A stretch of DNA of 38,511 nucleotides from Candidatus Peribacteria bacterium (GTDB lineage: Bacteria > Patescibacteriota > Gracilibacteria > Peribacterales > Peribacteraceae): assembly GCA_028286915.1 (NCBI GenBank), contig JAQBQQ010000020.1, positions 1-38,511 on the forward strand, read 5' to 3'. Position 1 is the stretch's first letter. Each line of letters starts with the position of its first letter. This document shows, piece by piece, positions 15,138-22,714 of the stretch. The notes beneath the pieces were generated by a model that saw nothing but the letters and a program-made list of their open reading frames with translations, made no database searches and was not told the origin of the DNA. Both the position numbers and the translations under genes were made by a program.

Positions 15138-15390
15138 CTGGTAGATTTGCTTGTGTGTCGCAAAATGCCACCATGGCATTTTTCATAAAGAGGGCCAGAC
15201 CGGGTTTGTATTTGTCATAGTATGCCGCAAAGCGCGGGTCGGCTACGAATGTATCGGCAAGTCCGCGGTACATGTGCAGATTCGGATCGTAAAAATGCCG
15301 TAAGCCGTTGTAGTGCCGGGCGATGGGTTGCTGCACATGCGCGCCTGCAGGGTCTTCACTTGCTTCGGCCAAGGCGGTTATTTGCCGCAT
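15127..15390 (-). CDS. Stand-alone TipAS domain, N-terminally short
   Basis: Residues 20-80 (VQQPIARHYNGLRHFYDPNLHMYRG...FVADPRFAAYYDKYKPGLALFMKNAM) match the TipAS antibiotic-recognition domain of TipA-type MerR regulators. The domain is usually 110-140 aa and is preceded by a MerR DNA-binding domain; here 87 aa remain and the MerR part is gone. It follows the pilin/propeller stop after 9 nt in the same reading frame, so it is probably co-transcribed with that gene. It could be a small ligand-binding protein or a decaying regulator fragment. TipAS binds thiopeptides in Streptomyces; ligand binding here is unproven. Confidence 0.65.
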   Translation of the reverse strand: MRQITALAEASEDPAGAHVQQPIARHYNGLRHFYDPNLHMYRGLADTFVADPRFAAYYDKYKPGLALFMKNAMVAFCDTQANLPAKE

Positions 15391-15399
15391 CAGTACATC

Positions 15400-16920
15400 T
15401 TACGGTCCGACCTTTGCGTAGTACGTTTGTGCGGTTCCTCCGATAGTAGTAAATGAGCCGCCCAGGTAGGCATTGCCGGCGTTGGCAGAGATGGCAAAAA
15501 TATTATCGTTGGCGTTCGGGTTCCAGGCCAGTGCCGTTCCGGTAGTTGCGCTTAAGGCGGCGGCATTGTTTCTGTTGGCTCCGCCAATGGTATCAAATGT
15601 TCCACCCGCGTAGACCGTTGAGCCAAAGAAGGCTAATGCGTGAATTGTCCCGCTGACAGCCGGTGACCAGCCGGTTGCGGTGCCAGTGGAGGTGTTGTAA
15701 GCGGCTGCGGAATCGCCGCCTACGTAAATAGTGGAGCCGTTGATTGCCAGGGCGGACACGGGGTCGGTTACGGTTGGGTTCCAGCTGGTAACGGTTCCAT
15801 TGGTTAAGTCCGTAGATGCCAGGTAGTAACGGATGGGGCTGTTGTTGATTAAGAAGAAATTGCCACCCATGTACATATTTGTTCCATCGGTTGCCATGGC
15901 GTATATATCACTATTTGTATTGGGGTCCCATGCGGTAATGCTTCCATCTGCAATGCTTACGGCAGCTGCATGGTTACGCGTCTGGCTATCCACGGTGGTA
16001 AATGTTCCACCCATGTACAGATTGTTCCCGTCTTTCACGAGAGCGAAGACCGTGTTATCCGCACTGGCATTGAAAGACGTGGCAGTTCCGCAGTTGTCTA
16101 CTGCAGCAATGCGGCTATGTGCGCCGCCGCCGGCATTGGCGAATTCTCCGCCCATATAGACAGCTGATGGCGTGGTAACAAGAGCGTGGACAGGGGCATC
16201 CGGTGACGGGTTCCAGGACAACAGGTTTCCGGCACTGTCAAACGCAGCCGCATAATTTCTGGCCTGCGCCGCGCCGCCGCCAACCGGGCTGACCGATGTG
16301 AAGTTACCGCCTATATAGATAGTGCCTCCGCTCTGGGCAATGACGTAGACTGTTCCGTTCGGTACCCAGTTTCCGGCCATGGCGACAGCTGAACAAACGC
16401 TCGTGCCACCGCTGGAAGCTGAGTCGCCGGCTGCGATAGCAGCGGTCCCCAGTTCCCCAAGATGGGCCGGTACAATCCGTACGCGACTGTTTTCCGTGTA
16501 CACCAGGTATCCCGAGTAGCTAGCATTTTTTTCCGCCTGATCGGTGGGCAGGTCGGCCATATAGGCGGGAATGAGTGCATCCAGGTTTACGCATGTACCG
16601 TCGCTGGTGACTTGGAAACGACAGACAGGTTTGGCATTGGCGGAGCCATCGGGAATGGCCGTACTGTTTAAGAGCGAATAATTGTCTACCAGGTGCTGAT
16701 ACATGGCGCTCTCAAGCTCTGTGGCGTTATGGTGACGCTGCGTGTCCTGCGCCGAAATAATATTCTTCCATGGGTTGACGGCTACTATTACTCCGACAGC
16801 CAGAAGAGCGATAATAGCCATGACAATGAGCAGTTCAATGAGTGTGAACGCACGTAGCTCATGTGGTCTGCCTGAGTTTTTTCTGTGTATATACGACAGA
16901 ATTTTCTGCAGAAATTTCAT
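15400..16920 (-). CDS. Type IV pilin-like protein fused to a beta-propeller
   Basis: The 506-aa protein starts as a prepilin: a basic leader, the cleavage/methylation site A-FTLIELL (Phe25, Glu29), and a hydrophobic helix to residue 50. A pilin-like segment with two cysteines follows to about 150. From about 190 to the end there are seven or so repeats of the form IYIGGNFT..GG..RN.AAA....G....WNP, which is the DUF5122/delta-60-type beta-propeller blade. Pilin subunits are normally 130-200 aa. The fusion suggests a pseudopilin that displays a large propeller on a pilus or at the cell surface, probably for adhesion. I chose the ATG at 16920 over a TTG at 16938. Confidence 0.82.
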   Translation of the reverse strand: MKFLQKILSYIHRKNSGRPHELRAFTLIELLIVMAIIALLAVGVIVAVNPWKNIISAQDTQRHHNATELESAMYQHLVDNYSLLNSTAIPDGSANAKPVCRFQVTSDGTCVNLDALIPAYMADLPTDQAEKNASYSGYLVYTENSRVRIVPAHLGELGTAAIAAGDSASSGGTSVCSAVAMAGNWVPNGTVYVIAQSGGTIYIGGNFTSVSPVGGGAAQARNYAAAFDSAGNLLSWNPSPDAPVHALVTTPSAVYMGGEFANAGGGAHSRIAAVDNCGTATSFNASADNTVFALVKDGNNLYMGGTFTTVDSQTRNHAAAVSIADGSITAWDPNTNSDIYAMATDGTNMYMGGNFFLINNSPIRYYLASTDLTNGTVTSWNPTVTDPVSALAINGSTIYVGGDSAAAYNTSTGTATGWSPAVSGTIHALAFFGSTVYAGGTFDTIGGANRNNAAALSATTGTALAWNPNANDNIFAISANAGNAYLGGSFTTIGGTAQTYYAKVGP

Positions 16921-17081
16921 AAAGCTAAAGTAGGCCAAAATCGACTGTCATACAAATTCCGGTATCAAATTTTATTGACGGTCTCATTAAATATGAGGTC
17001 TGTACCATTGAACGCAACTTTATTATATGTAAGTGTGTAATACATTCATTTGGCTTATTTGCATATGGCACCCGGCGCGGA

Positions 17082-17663
17082 TTAGAGAGAATGCGTCAGT
17101 ACTGATTCTATGCGTGTGTCTGGTACAAGCCATAGAACGGCTACCAGTATAAAGATGGCAACAGACATCCAGGGATTCAGGAATGCCAGTGCGATAGCCA
17201 TGACATACAGCGCAATGGACAACCTGCCTTTCCGGTCTTTGCCTACCGCTTTTGCCAATGCGGAGCCTGGCTCCTGTTCGGCTATAATGGTAAGTTCCAA
17301 CACATAGTACGCCACGGCTGCTCCAAGCAGTATGAAACCGTAGATGGCTACCGGCAGCGGTGCGAACGTATTTTCGGACATCCAGGTGGTGACAAGCGGC
17401 ACCAGTGACAGCCAGAACAGCAGGTGCTGGTTCGCCCACAGGATTTTTCCGTTAATGTGATGCGTGGCCTGCAGCATATGGTGGTGATTGTTCCAGTAGA
17501 TGGCGATGTACATAAAGCTGAGCACATACGCCAAAAACGTAGGCAGCAGCGGGCGCAGCGCATTCCAGTCGGTACCGTGCGGCGCCCGTAGTTCCAGCAC
17601 CATAATGGTAATGAGGATGGCGATGACACCGTCACTAAAAGCTTCCAGGCGATTTTTTTGCAT
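17082..17663 (-). CDS. TMEM175/DUF1211 family potassium channel-like protein
   Basis: The 193-aa membrane protein has the family signature RLEAFSDGVIAILITIMVLEL in its first helix. The FSD motif is conserved in bacterial and lysosomal TMEM175 K+ channels, where hydrophobic residues of helix 1 line the pore. There are six predicted helices, and YWNNHHHML after helix 2 is also typical. Bacterial forms are tetramers of single six-helix units. An extended -10 box just upstream places transcription start within 2-4 nt of the ATG. Confidence 0.88.
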   Translation of the reverse strand: MQKNRLEAFSDGVIAILITIMVLELRAPHGTDWNALRPLLPTFLAYVLSFMYIAIYWNNHHHMLQATHHINGKILWANQHLLFWLSLVPLVTTWMSENTFAPLPVAIYGFILLGAAVAYYVLELTIIAEQEPGSALAKAVGKDRKGRLSIALYVMAIALAFLNPWMSVAIFILVAVLWLVPDTRIESVLTHSL

Positions 17664-17671
17664 ATATCAGC

Positions 17672-17680
17672 AGTATAGCA
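17672..17680 (-). promoter_or_regulatory. Extended -10 of TMEM175 gene (near-leaderless)
   Basis: On the minus strand TGC-TATACT forms an extended -10 ending at 17672. Expected transcription start is about 17665, beside the ATG at 17663. No -35 is needed for an extended -10, and none is seen. Confidence 0.5.
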
Positions 17681-17863
17681 AAGTTATGAGAAGTGGAAAT
17701 TATGCGAATGCCGATAGAAATAGCTGTATAAAACGTCATAAAGGGGCGATCCGGACAGACGACATTTCATACGCAATATTTTTGTAAGAAATGACCGTCT
17801 CAAACGACATATACACAGACCTCTACCTGATCTTTTTCTCTCATTTCTTTCCCTCATTTTTTT

Positions 17864-18136
17864 ATGATCAATTTTATTATATGGCTTATTATCGGCGGTG
17901 TCATCGGCTGGCTGGCCAGCATGGTGATGAATACTGATGCCAGACAGGGCGTTCTCATGAATATCATTGTTGGTATCGTGGGTGCGTATCTGGGTGGTCT
18001 GCTTATTTCCCCACTGCTTGGGGCAAGCACTATCAACCAGAACAACTTCAGTCTGGCCGGTCTGGTTGTCTCCTTTATTGGAGCAGTCATTCTCCTGGGC
18101 ATTGTAAACTTCTTCCGCAGAGGCACCGTCCGTTAA
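17864..18136 (+). CDS. GlsB/YeaQ/YmgE family membrane protein
   Basis: This 90-aa protein has three glycine-rich membrane helices: IIWLIIGGVIGWLASMVM, the family-defining MNIIVGIVGAYLGGLL, and GLVVSFIGAVILLGIV, followed by a short basic tail. It belongs to the so-called transglycosylase-associated or stress-response membrane proteins, whose molecular role is unknown. The gene is monocistronic: a 200-nt gap with a poly-T stretch precedes it and an intrinsic terminator follows 30 nt after its stop. Confidence 0.9.
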   Translation: MINFIIWLIIGGVIGWLASMVMNTDARQGVLMNIIVGIVGAYLGGLLISPLLGASTINQNNFSLAGLVVSFIGAVILLGIVNFFRRGTVR

Positions 18137-18167
18137 TGTACGTTGTATTTGTTTGGGTCTTGTACCG

Positions 18168-18196
18168 AGCCCGGCCACGTGAGTGACCGGGCTTTT
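18168..18196 (+). terminator. Intrinsic terminator after the GlsB-like gene
   Basis: AGCCCGG (18168-18174) pairs with CCGGGCT (18187-18193), extended by CAC/GTG after one mismatch, and is followed by TTTT. Confidence 0.85.
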
Positions 18197-18301
18197 GGTA
18201 TTTCTTCATCATTCATCGTTTCCAGATAATTGTCATATCCATCCTCTCTGTCCGTCATGGTACTGTCGGTTTTTCTTTGTCTGTTTCTATTTACTATTTT
18301 T

Positions 18302-19123
18302 ATGGTCCGCCCTGCTTTTATCGCTTTTCTGGTTGTCACTCTTGTCGGTTGCATGGCCAACGCGCCTGTTGACACAGCGAATACCAGTATGTCGGCTAGT
18401 GGCATTGGCGTGCAGACATTGGCTGGCAGCGGAACGACTCCGAGCGGCAGTGGCGGGACAGTGGCCATAAAAACGGAGCAGGTGAATTACGGTGCCGCAA
18501 ACGGGTACCTGGCCCTGCCGCAAACGGAAGGTACGCACCCTGCCGTTGTGCTCATTCATGAGTGGTGGGGTTTGAATGATAATATGCGCTGGTACGCCGA
18601 GCAGTTTGCCAAGCAGGGCTACGTGGCACTGGCGGTGGATTTGTATGGCGGACAATCAACCCAGGACCCGGCAAAGGCGCAGGAACTGGCTGGTGGCGTC
18701 CAGAAGAATATGACTGGTGCATTTATGAATTTGGAAAGTGCGGTGGCTTACCTTAAAACACGCCCGGAGGTGGACAGTTCCCGCATTGCATCTGTTGGCT
18801 GGTGTTTTGGCGGCGGCTGGAGCTACCAGATGGCCAAAAATAATATGGGCGTAAAAGCGACGGTTATGTACTACGGGCAGTTTTCCCCCAAAGATGATTT
18901 ATCTATGATGAAGGCGCATATCATCGGTCATTTTGGTGAGAAAGATACGAGCATTCCGGTAGATGACGTAAAGACATTCCGGGCAAAGCTGCAGACATTG
19001 TCCGGTGAAAATCAGGTGTTTATTTACCCGAATGAAGGCCATGGTTTTGCCCGTGAACTGAACACGCCGGCTGCCAAACTAGCCTGGGAGAGAACGTTGA
19101 AATTCCTTAAAGAGCAGCTCTAA
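18302..19123 (+). CDS. Dienelactone hydrolase family lipoprotein
   Basis: The ATG at 18302 gives a lipoprotein signal with lipobox LVGC (Cys17); the frame is open from 18230, but that would bury the signal. After a Ser/Gly/Thr linker comes a DLH alpha/beta-hydrolase domain. The triad is visible: Cys168 in GWCFGG, Asp215 in GEKDTSIP and His247 in NEGHGF. VVLIHEWWGLNDNMRW is the typical DLH N-terminal motif. Cysteine-type DLH enzymes hydrolyse lactones or esters; the substrate is unknown. A TACTAT at 18292-18297 would start transcription almost on the ATG. Surface anchoring is unusual for this mostly cytosolic family. Confidence 0.88.
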   Translation: MVRPAFIAFLVVTLVGCMANAPVDTANTSMSASGIGVQTLAGSGTTPSGSGGTVAIKTEQVNYGAANGYLALPQTEGTHPAVVLIHEWWGLNDNMRWYAEQFAKQGYVALAVDLYGGQSTQDPAKAQELAGGVQKNMTGAFMNLESAVAYLKTRPEVDSSRIASVGWCFGGGWSYQMAKNNMGVKATVMYYGQFSPKDDLSMMKAHIIGHFGEKDTSIPVDDVKTFRAKLQTLSGENQVFIYPNEGHGFARELNTPAAKLAWERTLKFLKEQL

Positions 19124-19195
19124 ATGCTGAGTACAAAAGTTATGATATACTTGTATAAAATTTGTATGCAGGTGTGAATGGTTGAGCGTTATGCG

Positions 19196-19483
19196 TCAAC
19201 TGGCTCTTAGTGCATCATTCGCTCTGTGAATGATGCCGTGAATAATAACGGCAAACGGTTGATACGCATCCAGTTGAATGATCTGCTCGAGTGATTGCCG
19301 GGGGTAATGTGCGGGATTTTTCAGTTTTTCATCCAACTCTTCGGATAAGTGCATGAGTTGAATAAGGCTTGTGTGAATGCCATCGTTTGCATCGCATATG
19401 AGCTGTCCAAAATATTCCAATGCCCGAACCCGCTTTCCAAAATGGCTGGCTTCTGTCCCGATGCTGTTTATGTCTAAAGACAT
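19196..19483 (-). CDS. Hypothetical helical protein, 95 aa
   Basis: Unrecognised. The sequence reads as three or four amphipathic helices (ASHFGKRVRALEYFGQLI, TSLIQLMHLSEELDEKL, FAVIIHGIIHRANDAL) with no signal peptide. It lies 31 nt downstream of the RlmI-type gene on the same strand and may be its co-transcribed partner. A perfect 9-bp hairpin (19212-19236) sits inside its last codons. Confidence 0.55.
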   Translation of the reverse strand: MSLDINSIGTEASHFGKRVRALEYFGQLICDANDGIHTSLIQLMHLSEELDEKLKNPAHYPRQSLEQIIQLDAYQPFAVIIHGIIHRANDALRAS

Positions 19484-19514
19484 GCGTGTAAGAGAATGAG
19501 TCAGAGACTTCTAT

Positions 19515-20699
19515 TTATTCTACCCATAAAAGCAAACTTTTCAGGTAATCCACTTCCGGGTGAAACAGATTAATCGGGTGATCGAAAGCGTGGCGGTGGC
19601 GCTGCAGGATCCGTACGTTACGGTTGGCCTGGCGTGCGGCATGGAACACGATTGTCTGGAACAGTTCCGCGTCTACCTGGTACGAGCACGAACAGGTGAG
19701 CAGCAGGCCGCCCGGAGGCAGTGCCTGCAGTGCCATGCGATTTAAGTCCGTATACGCGCCTTTGGCCTGATCAATGTCGCTGGAGCGCTTGGCAAAAGCC
19801 GGCGGGTCCAGAATAATAAAATCGTAGGCGTTCGGCATGGGCTTCTGGCGCAGGAAATCAAAGACATCCTGGGCGTATGTATTGAATTGCTGTTCTGGAA
19901 TAGCGTTGATACTCATGTGTTCCTTCGCGCGCTCCAGTGCGTCCGCATCGTAGTCCACGGCATCGGCATGTACCGCGCCGCCGGCCAATGCCGACAGCGA
20001 AAAGCCGCCGACGTAACTGCAGCAGTCAAGAACCGTGCGGCCGGGGGAGAGTTGCCGGACCAGTGACCGCATTTCGCGTTGATCCAGAAACAATCCTGTT
20101 TTCTGGCTGCCTTCCAGTTTTATTAAGTACTTGAGCCCGCGTTCCTTAATGGGAATAACGGCATCGCCTTCGCCGCGCAGCCAGCCTTCGCGTGGTTCCA
20201 GGCTTTCTTTCTTGCGGCTGGCGCCAATGGATTTTTCGTAGATGGCTTTGGGCTGTACCAGTTCCATGAGCGTATCGCCGATCCAGTCTTTGAGCCGTTC
20301 CATGCCGAGCGTGGTGATTTGTACCACCAGGATATCGGCGTACTGGTCCACAATGAGGCCGGGAATATTGTCGCCCTCGGCATTTATGAGGCGGAAACCG
20401 GTTGTATCTTCTCCGCTAAAGAACGATTGTCGCATTTCCACCGCGCGTTTTATGGCGCGACGCATACTTTGCAGCGGGTCGCCTTCTTCAAAGCTGATGA
20501 CACGGCCGCAGATAAAGGCCCGGACATTGAGCGTCGCATAGCAGAGGAACTGTCCTTCGTGGCTGCGTACTTCCACAATGGAGCCGTTTTTTACGGCATT
20601 CAGCGGCGTGGCGATGGCATGCTGATAAATGGCATGGTGCCGGTTTTTAAGGTGCACGTCGCGGCCGGGCTTAAGAGTAATGGAAGGGTAGTCGGACAT
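19515..20699 (-). CDS. rlmI: 23S rRNA (cytosine-C5)-methyltransferase, RlmI type
   Basis: The 394-aa protein has the three-part RlmI plan. An N-terminal PUA domain (ITLKPGRDVHLKNRHHAIYQHAI...) covers residues 1-75. A central EEHEH-type region contains GFRLINAEGDNIPGLIVDQYADILVVQ and EGSQKTGLFLDQRE. The Rossmann methyltransferase has VLDCCSYVGGFSL for SAM, FIILDPPAFAK as the catalytic DPPAF motif, and LLTCSCSY. It should form m5C in 23S rRNA (C1962 in E. coli). It is the third 23S methyltransferase in this window. No Shine-Dalgarno is seen. Confidence 0.9.
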   Translation of the reverse strand: MSDYPSITLKPGRDVHLKNRHHAIYQHAIATPLNAVKNGSIVEVRSHEGQFLCYATLNVRAFICGRVISFEEGDPLQSMRRAIKRAVEMRQSFFSGEDTTGFRLINAEGDNIPGLIVDQYADILVVQITTLGMERLKDWIGDTLMELVQPKAIYEKSIGASRKKESLEPREGWLRGEGDAVIPIKERGLKYLIKLEGSQKTGLFLDQREMRSLVRQLSPGRTVLDCCSYVGGFSLSALAGGAVHADAVDYDADALERAKEHMSINAIPEQQFNTYAQDVFDFLRQKPMPNAYDFIILDPPAFAKRSSDIDQAKGAYTDLNRMALQALPPGGLLLTCSCSYQVDAELFQTIVFHAARQANRNVRILQRHRHAFDHPINLFHPEVDYLKSLLLWVE

Positions 20700-20747
20700 A
20701 AGGCGGGCAGAGTATCAGAGTGTTCGTTGATAGTCATTAGTTTGTAT

Positions 20748-22166
20748 TTACAGGCTCATGGCAAAGAGCGCCATGTATTTTGCCGGGTTGCCGGAGAGAA
20801 TATCACGCTGGTCGGCTATATTTTCGCGCTGTTCCACGAGCAGGATGGATGCGTGCGTTGCATCGTGAATGCGGGTGGCGGTATCGGACAGGCCGTCCCA
20901 GGGCGCCCAAAGGAAACCGCCGGTATGTGTAAGATAGTTGTTCATTTCTTCAAATGAATGACATTCATAGGTGTGATCCTGCAGGCGCAGCGTGGCTTCT
21001 CTAAACATATTGCCCTGTATTTCGGCAAGGAGAGAATCCAGAAACGAACTACTGCACGACTCCATGCGTATAGTCTGTGTTTCGCCGGTATCCCGACGAA
21101 TAACAGCCAGAGTGTCTTGTTGCATGTTGTCTGCCGCTATCTCTATGCGGATAGGTACGCCCTTGCGTTCCCACTCGGCAGATTTTATTGCTTCCGTCAC
21201 ATTCTCACGGTTGTCGGTTGTTACGCGTAGTTGCGGCCACTTCTGGCGCAGTTCTACGCTTTTTTCCAGAATTTTATCGCGCATTACCGCATCCGAAGTC
21301 ATGGGTACAATGACAATTTGCACGGGCGCGACGGCAGGCGGCAGGCGCAAGCCGTTGTCATCGGCATGAACCATAATCACGGCTCCTATCAGACGCATGG
21401 ATGTGCTCCAGTTACTGAAAAACGGCTGCTCAGTCTGGCCTTCGGCATTCTGGAACCGAATGTCGTATGCCTGGGAAAAGCCGCGGCTAAGGAGGTGGCA
21501 CGCGCTGAGCTGTATGGCTTTGCCGTTTCTGGACAGTGCTTCATTGGTATAGGAGGTATCGGCACCCTGCCTTGTAGTATGGGCCGGCTTACGGCCGCTT
21601 ACGACCGGAATGGACAGAATTTCCTGCATAAAATCCTTGTAGAGAGACTGAACCAGATTGGCGGTATCGCTGGCTTCTTCTTCTGTGGTGTGAGCCGTAA
21701 GTCCTTCCTGAAACAGAAATTCAGTGTCGCGTAGAAAGGGGACGGGGCTTGTTTCCGGCCGGGTTTTGCCGGTCCATTGATTTATGCGGAGCGGTAAATC
21801 GCGGTATGTCCGGATCCATCCGGCGAAGCTGGTGCAGATGAGTGTCTCACCGGCAGATGCCTGGTGCAGCAGTTCGACGGTACCCGTGATGTTAGCGGTA
21901 TCCGCGGCGTCGGGAAGATTTTTGGTACCGGCATTTTTCTGTTCGGCAAGAAGAGCCGGCATGATGGACGGGAAATACATATTCTTCACATCAAGTTCTT
22001 GTATGCGCCGGTCCAGGTCGCGTTGCATAAACTCCCAAATGGCATAGCCGTAGGGTTTTACACTATTGCAGCCGGTTATTTCCGTCGGTTCCGCCAGTTC
22101 CGTCCGTATAACCAGGTCGTTGTACCATGTAAGAAAGTCATCGGCGGGTGTTTGTTCTGGTGGCAT
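20748..22166 (-). CDS. proS: Prolyl-tRNA synthetase, archaeal/eukaryotic-like type
   Basis: The class II aminoacyl-tRNA synthetase of 472 aa charges tRNA-Pro. The opening DFLTWYNDLVIRTELAEPTEITGCNSVKPYGYAIWEFMQRDLDRRI is characteristic of the shorter ProRS type lacking the bacterial INS editing domain. Motif 2 is seen in LPLRINQWTGKTRPETSPVPFLRDTEFLFQEG and motif 3 near NWSTSMRLIGAVIMVHADDNGLRLP. An anticodon-binding domain (VQIVIVPM) and a C-terminal domain ending in an aromatic residue region follow. It is 48 nt upstream of the RlmI-type gene on the same strand. Confidence 0.92.
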   Translation of the reverse strand: MPPEQTPADDFLTWYNDLVIRTELAEPTEITGCNSVKPYGYAIWEFMQRDLDRRIQELDVKNMYFPSIMPALLAEQKNAGTKNLPDAADTANITGTVELLHQASAGETLICTSFAGWIRTYRDLPLRINQWTGKTRPETSPVPFLRDTEFLFQEGLTAHTTEEEASDTANLVQSLYKDFMQEILSIPVVSGRKPAHTTRQGADTSYTNEALSRNGKAIQLSACHLLSRGFSQAYDIRFQNAEGQTEQPFFSNWSTSMRLIGAVIMVHADDNGLRLPPAVAPVQIVIVPMTSDAVMRDKILEKSVELRQKWPQLRVTTDNRENVTEAIKSAEWERKGVPIRIEIAADNMQQDTLAVIRRDTGETQTIRMESCSSSFLDSLLAEIQGNMFREATLRLQDHTYECHSFEEMNNYLTHTGGFLWAPWDGLSDTATRIHDATHASILLVEQRENIADQRDILSGNPAKYMALFAMSL

Positions 22167-22246
22167 GGGGAAACTGTAACCCGGCCGGGGTTACTTGTCA
22201 TGTTTCCAGGGAAAAGCAGAGCTATGAGTTTTCAGTATTGATAATT

Positions 22247-22270
22247 TCTGAATCAGGCTCTGAATCAGGC
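22247..22270 (+). repeat. Tandem 12-mer duplication
   Basis: TCTGAATCAGGC occurs twice head to tail (22247-22258 and 22259-22270) in the 137-nt gap between the ProRS start and the DUF212 stop. Confidence 0.8.
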
Positions 22271-22303
22271 GATGAGTGTTTTTGTAAGGTTGAAGCTTAC
22301 GTT

Positions 22304-22714
22304 TTATAAGAGCTTCATGCCTACGTACGTGACGACGAGGCCGAAGATAATGCCGACTATTACTTCTTTTAAGGAGTGGCCAAGCCGCTCCGTAAAGTGC
22401 TGCCAGTTCTGCAGCCGGTTGAGCACTTTTGCCTGCTCGCCAATTGCGCGGCGGCTGGACATGGCGTCATACCACATGACGCACGCGAATACGAAGGCAA
22501 TGGCGAATTCGGGTGATTCGGTACCGGTTTTGCGACCGATAACCATCAGCAGGCTGGTGACAAATGCCGAGTGCGTGCTTGGCATGCCGCCCGGGTGAAA
22601 CAGTTTCGCATGCCAGTTACCACTTTTGACAGCTTCAAACAAAGCTTTGGTCAGTTCTGCAAGGATAAGAACTGCGAGGGGAATGAGGAAGATGTGCGTG
22701 CGGAGGAATTCCAT
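22304..22714 (-). CDS. Divergent PAP2 family membrane protein (DUF212)
   Basis: The 136-aa protein has a helix-rich membrane layout and the DUF212 signature HPGGMPSTHSAFVTSLLMVIG, a variant of the PAP2 phosphatase motif, followed by CVMWYDAMSSRRAIGEQAKVLN and LGHSLKEVIVGIIFGLVV. The family is thought to be related to lipid-phosphate phosphatases; activity is undemonstrated. Its ATG directly follows the stop of the 1120-aa gene (TAAATG), so it is the last gene of that operon. Presence with membrane-structure proteins hints at envelope lipid work. Confidence 0.88.
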   Translation of the reverse strand: MEFLRTHIFLIPLAVLILAELTKALFEAVKSGNWHAKLFHPGGMPSTHSAFVTSLLMVIGRKTGTESPEFAIAFVFACVMWYDAMSSRRAIGEQAKVLNRLQNWQHFTERLGHSLKEVIVGIIFGLVVTYVGMKLL

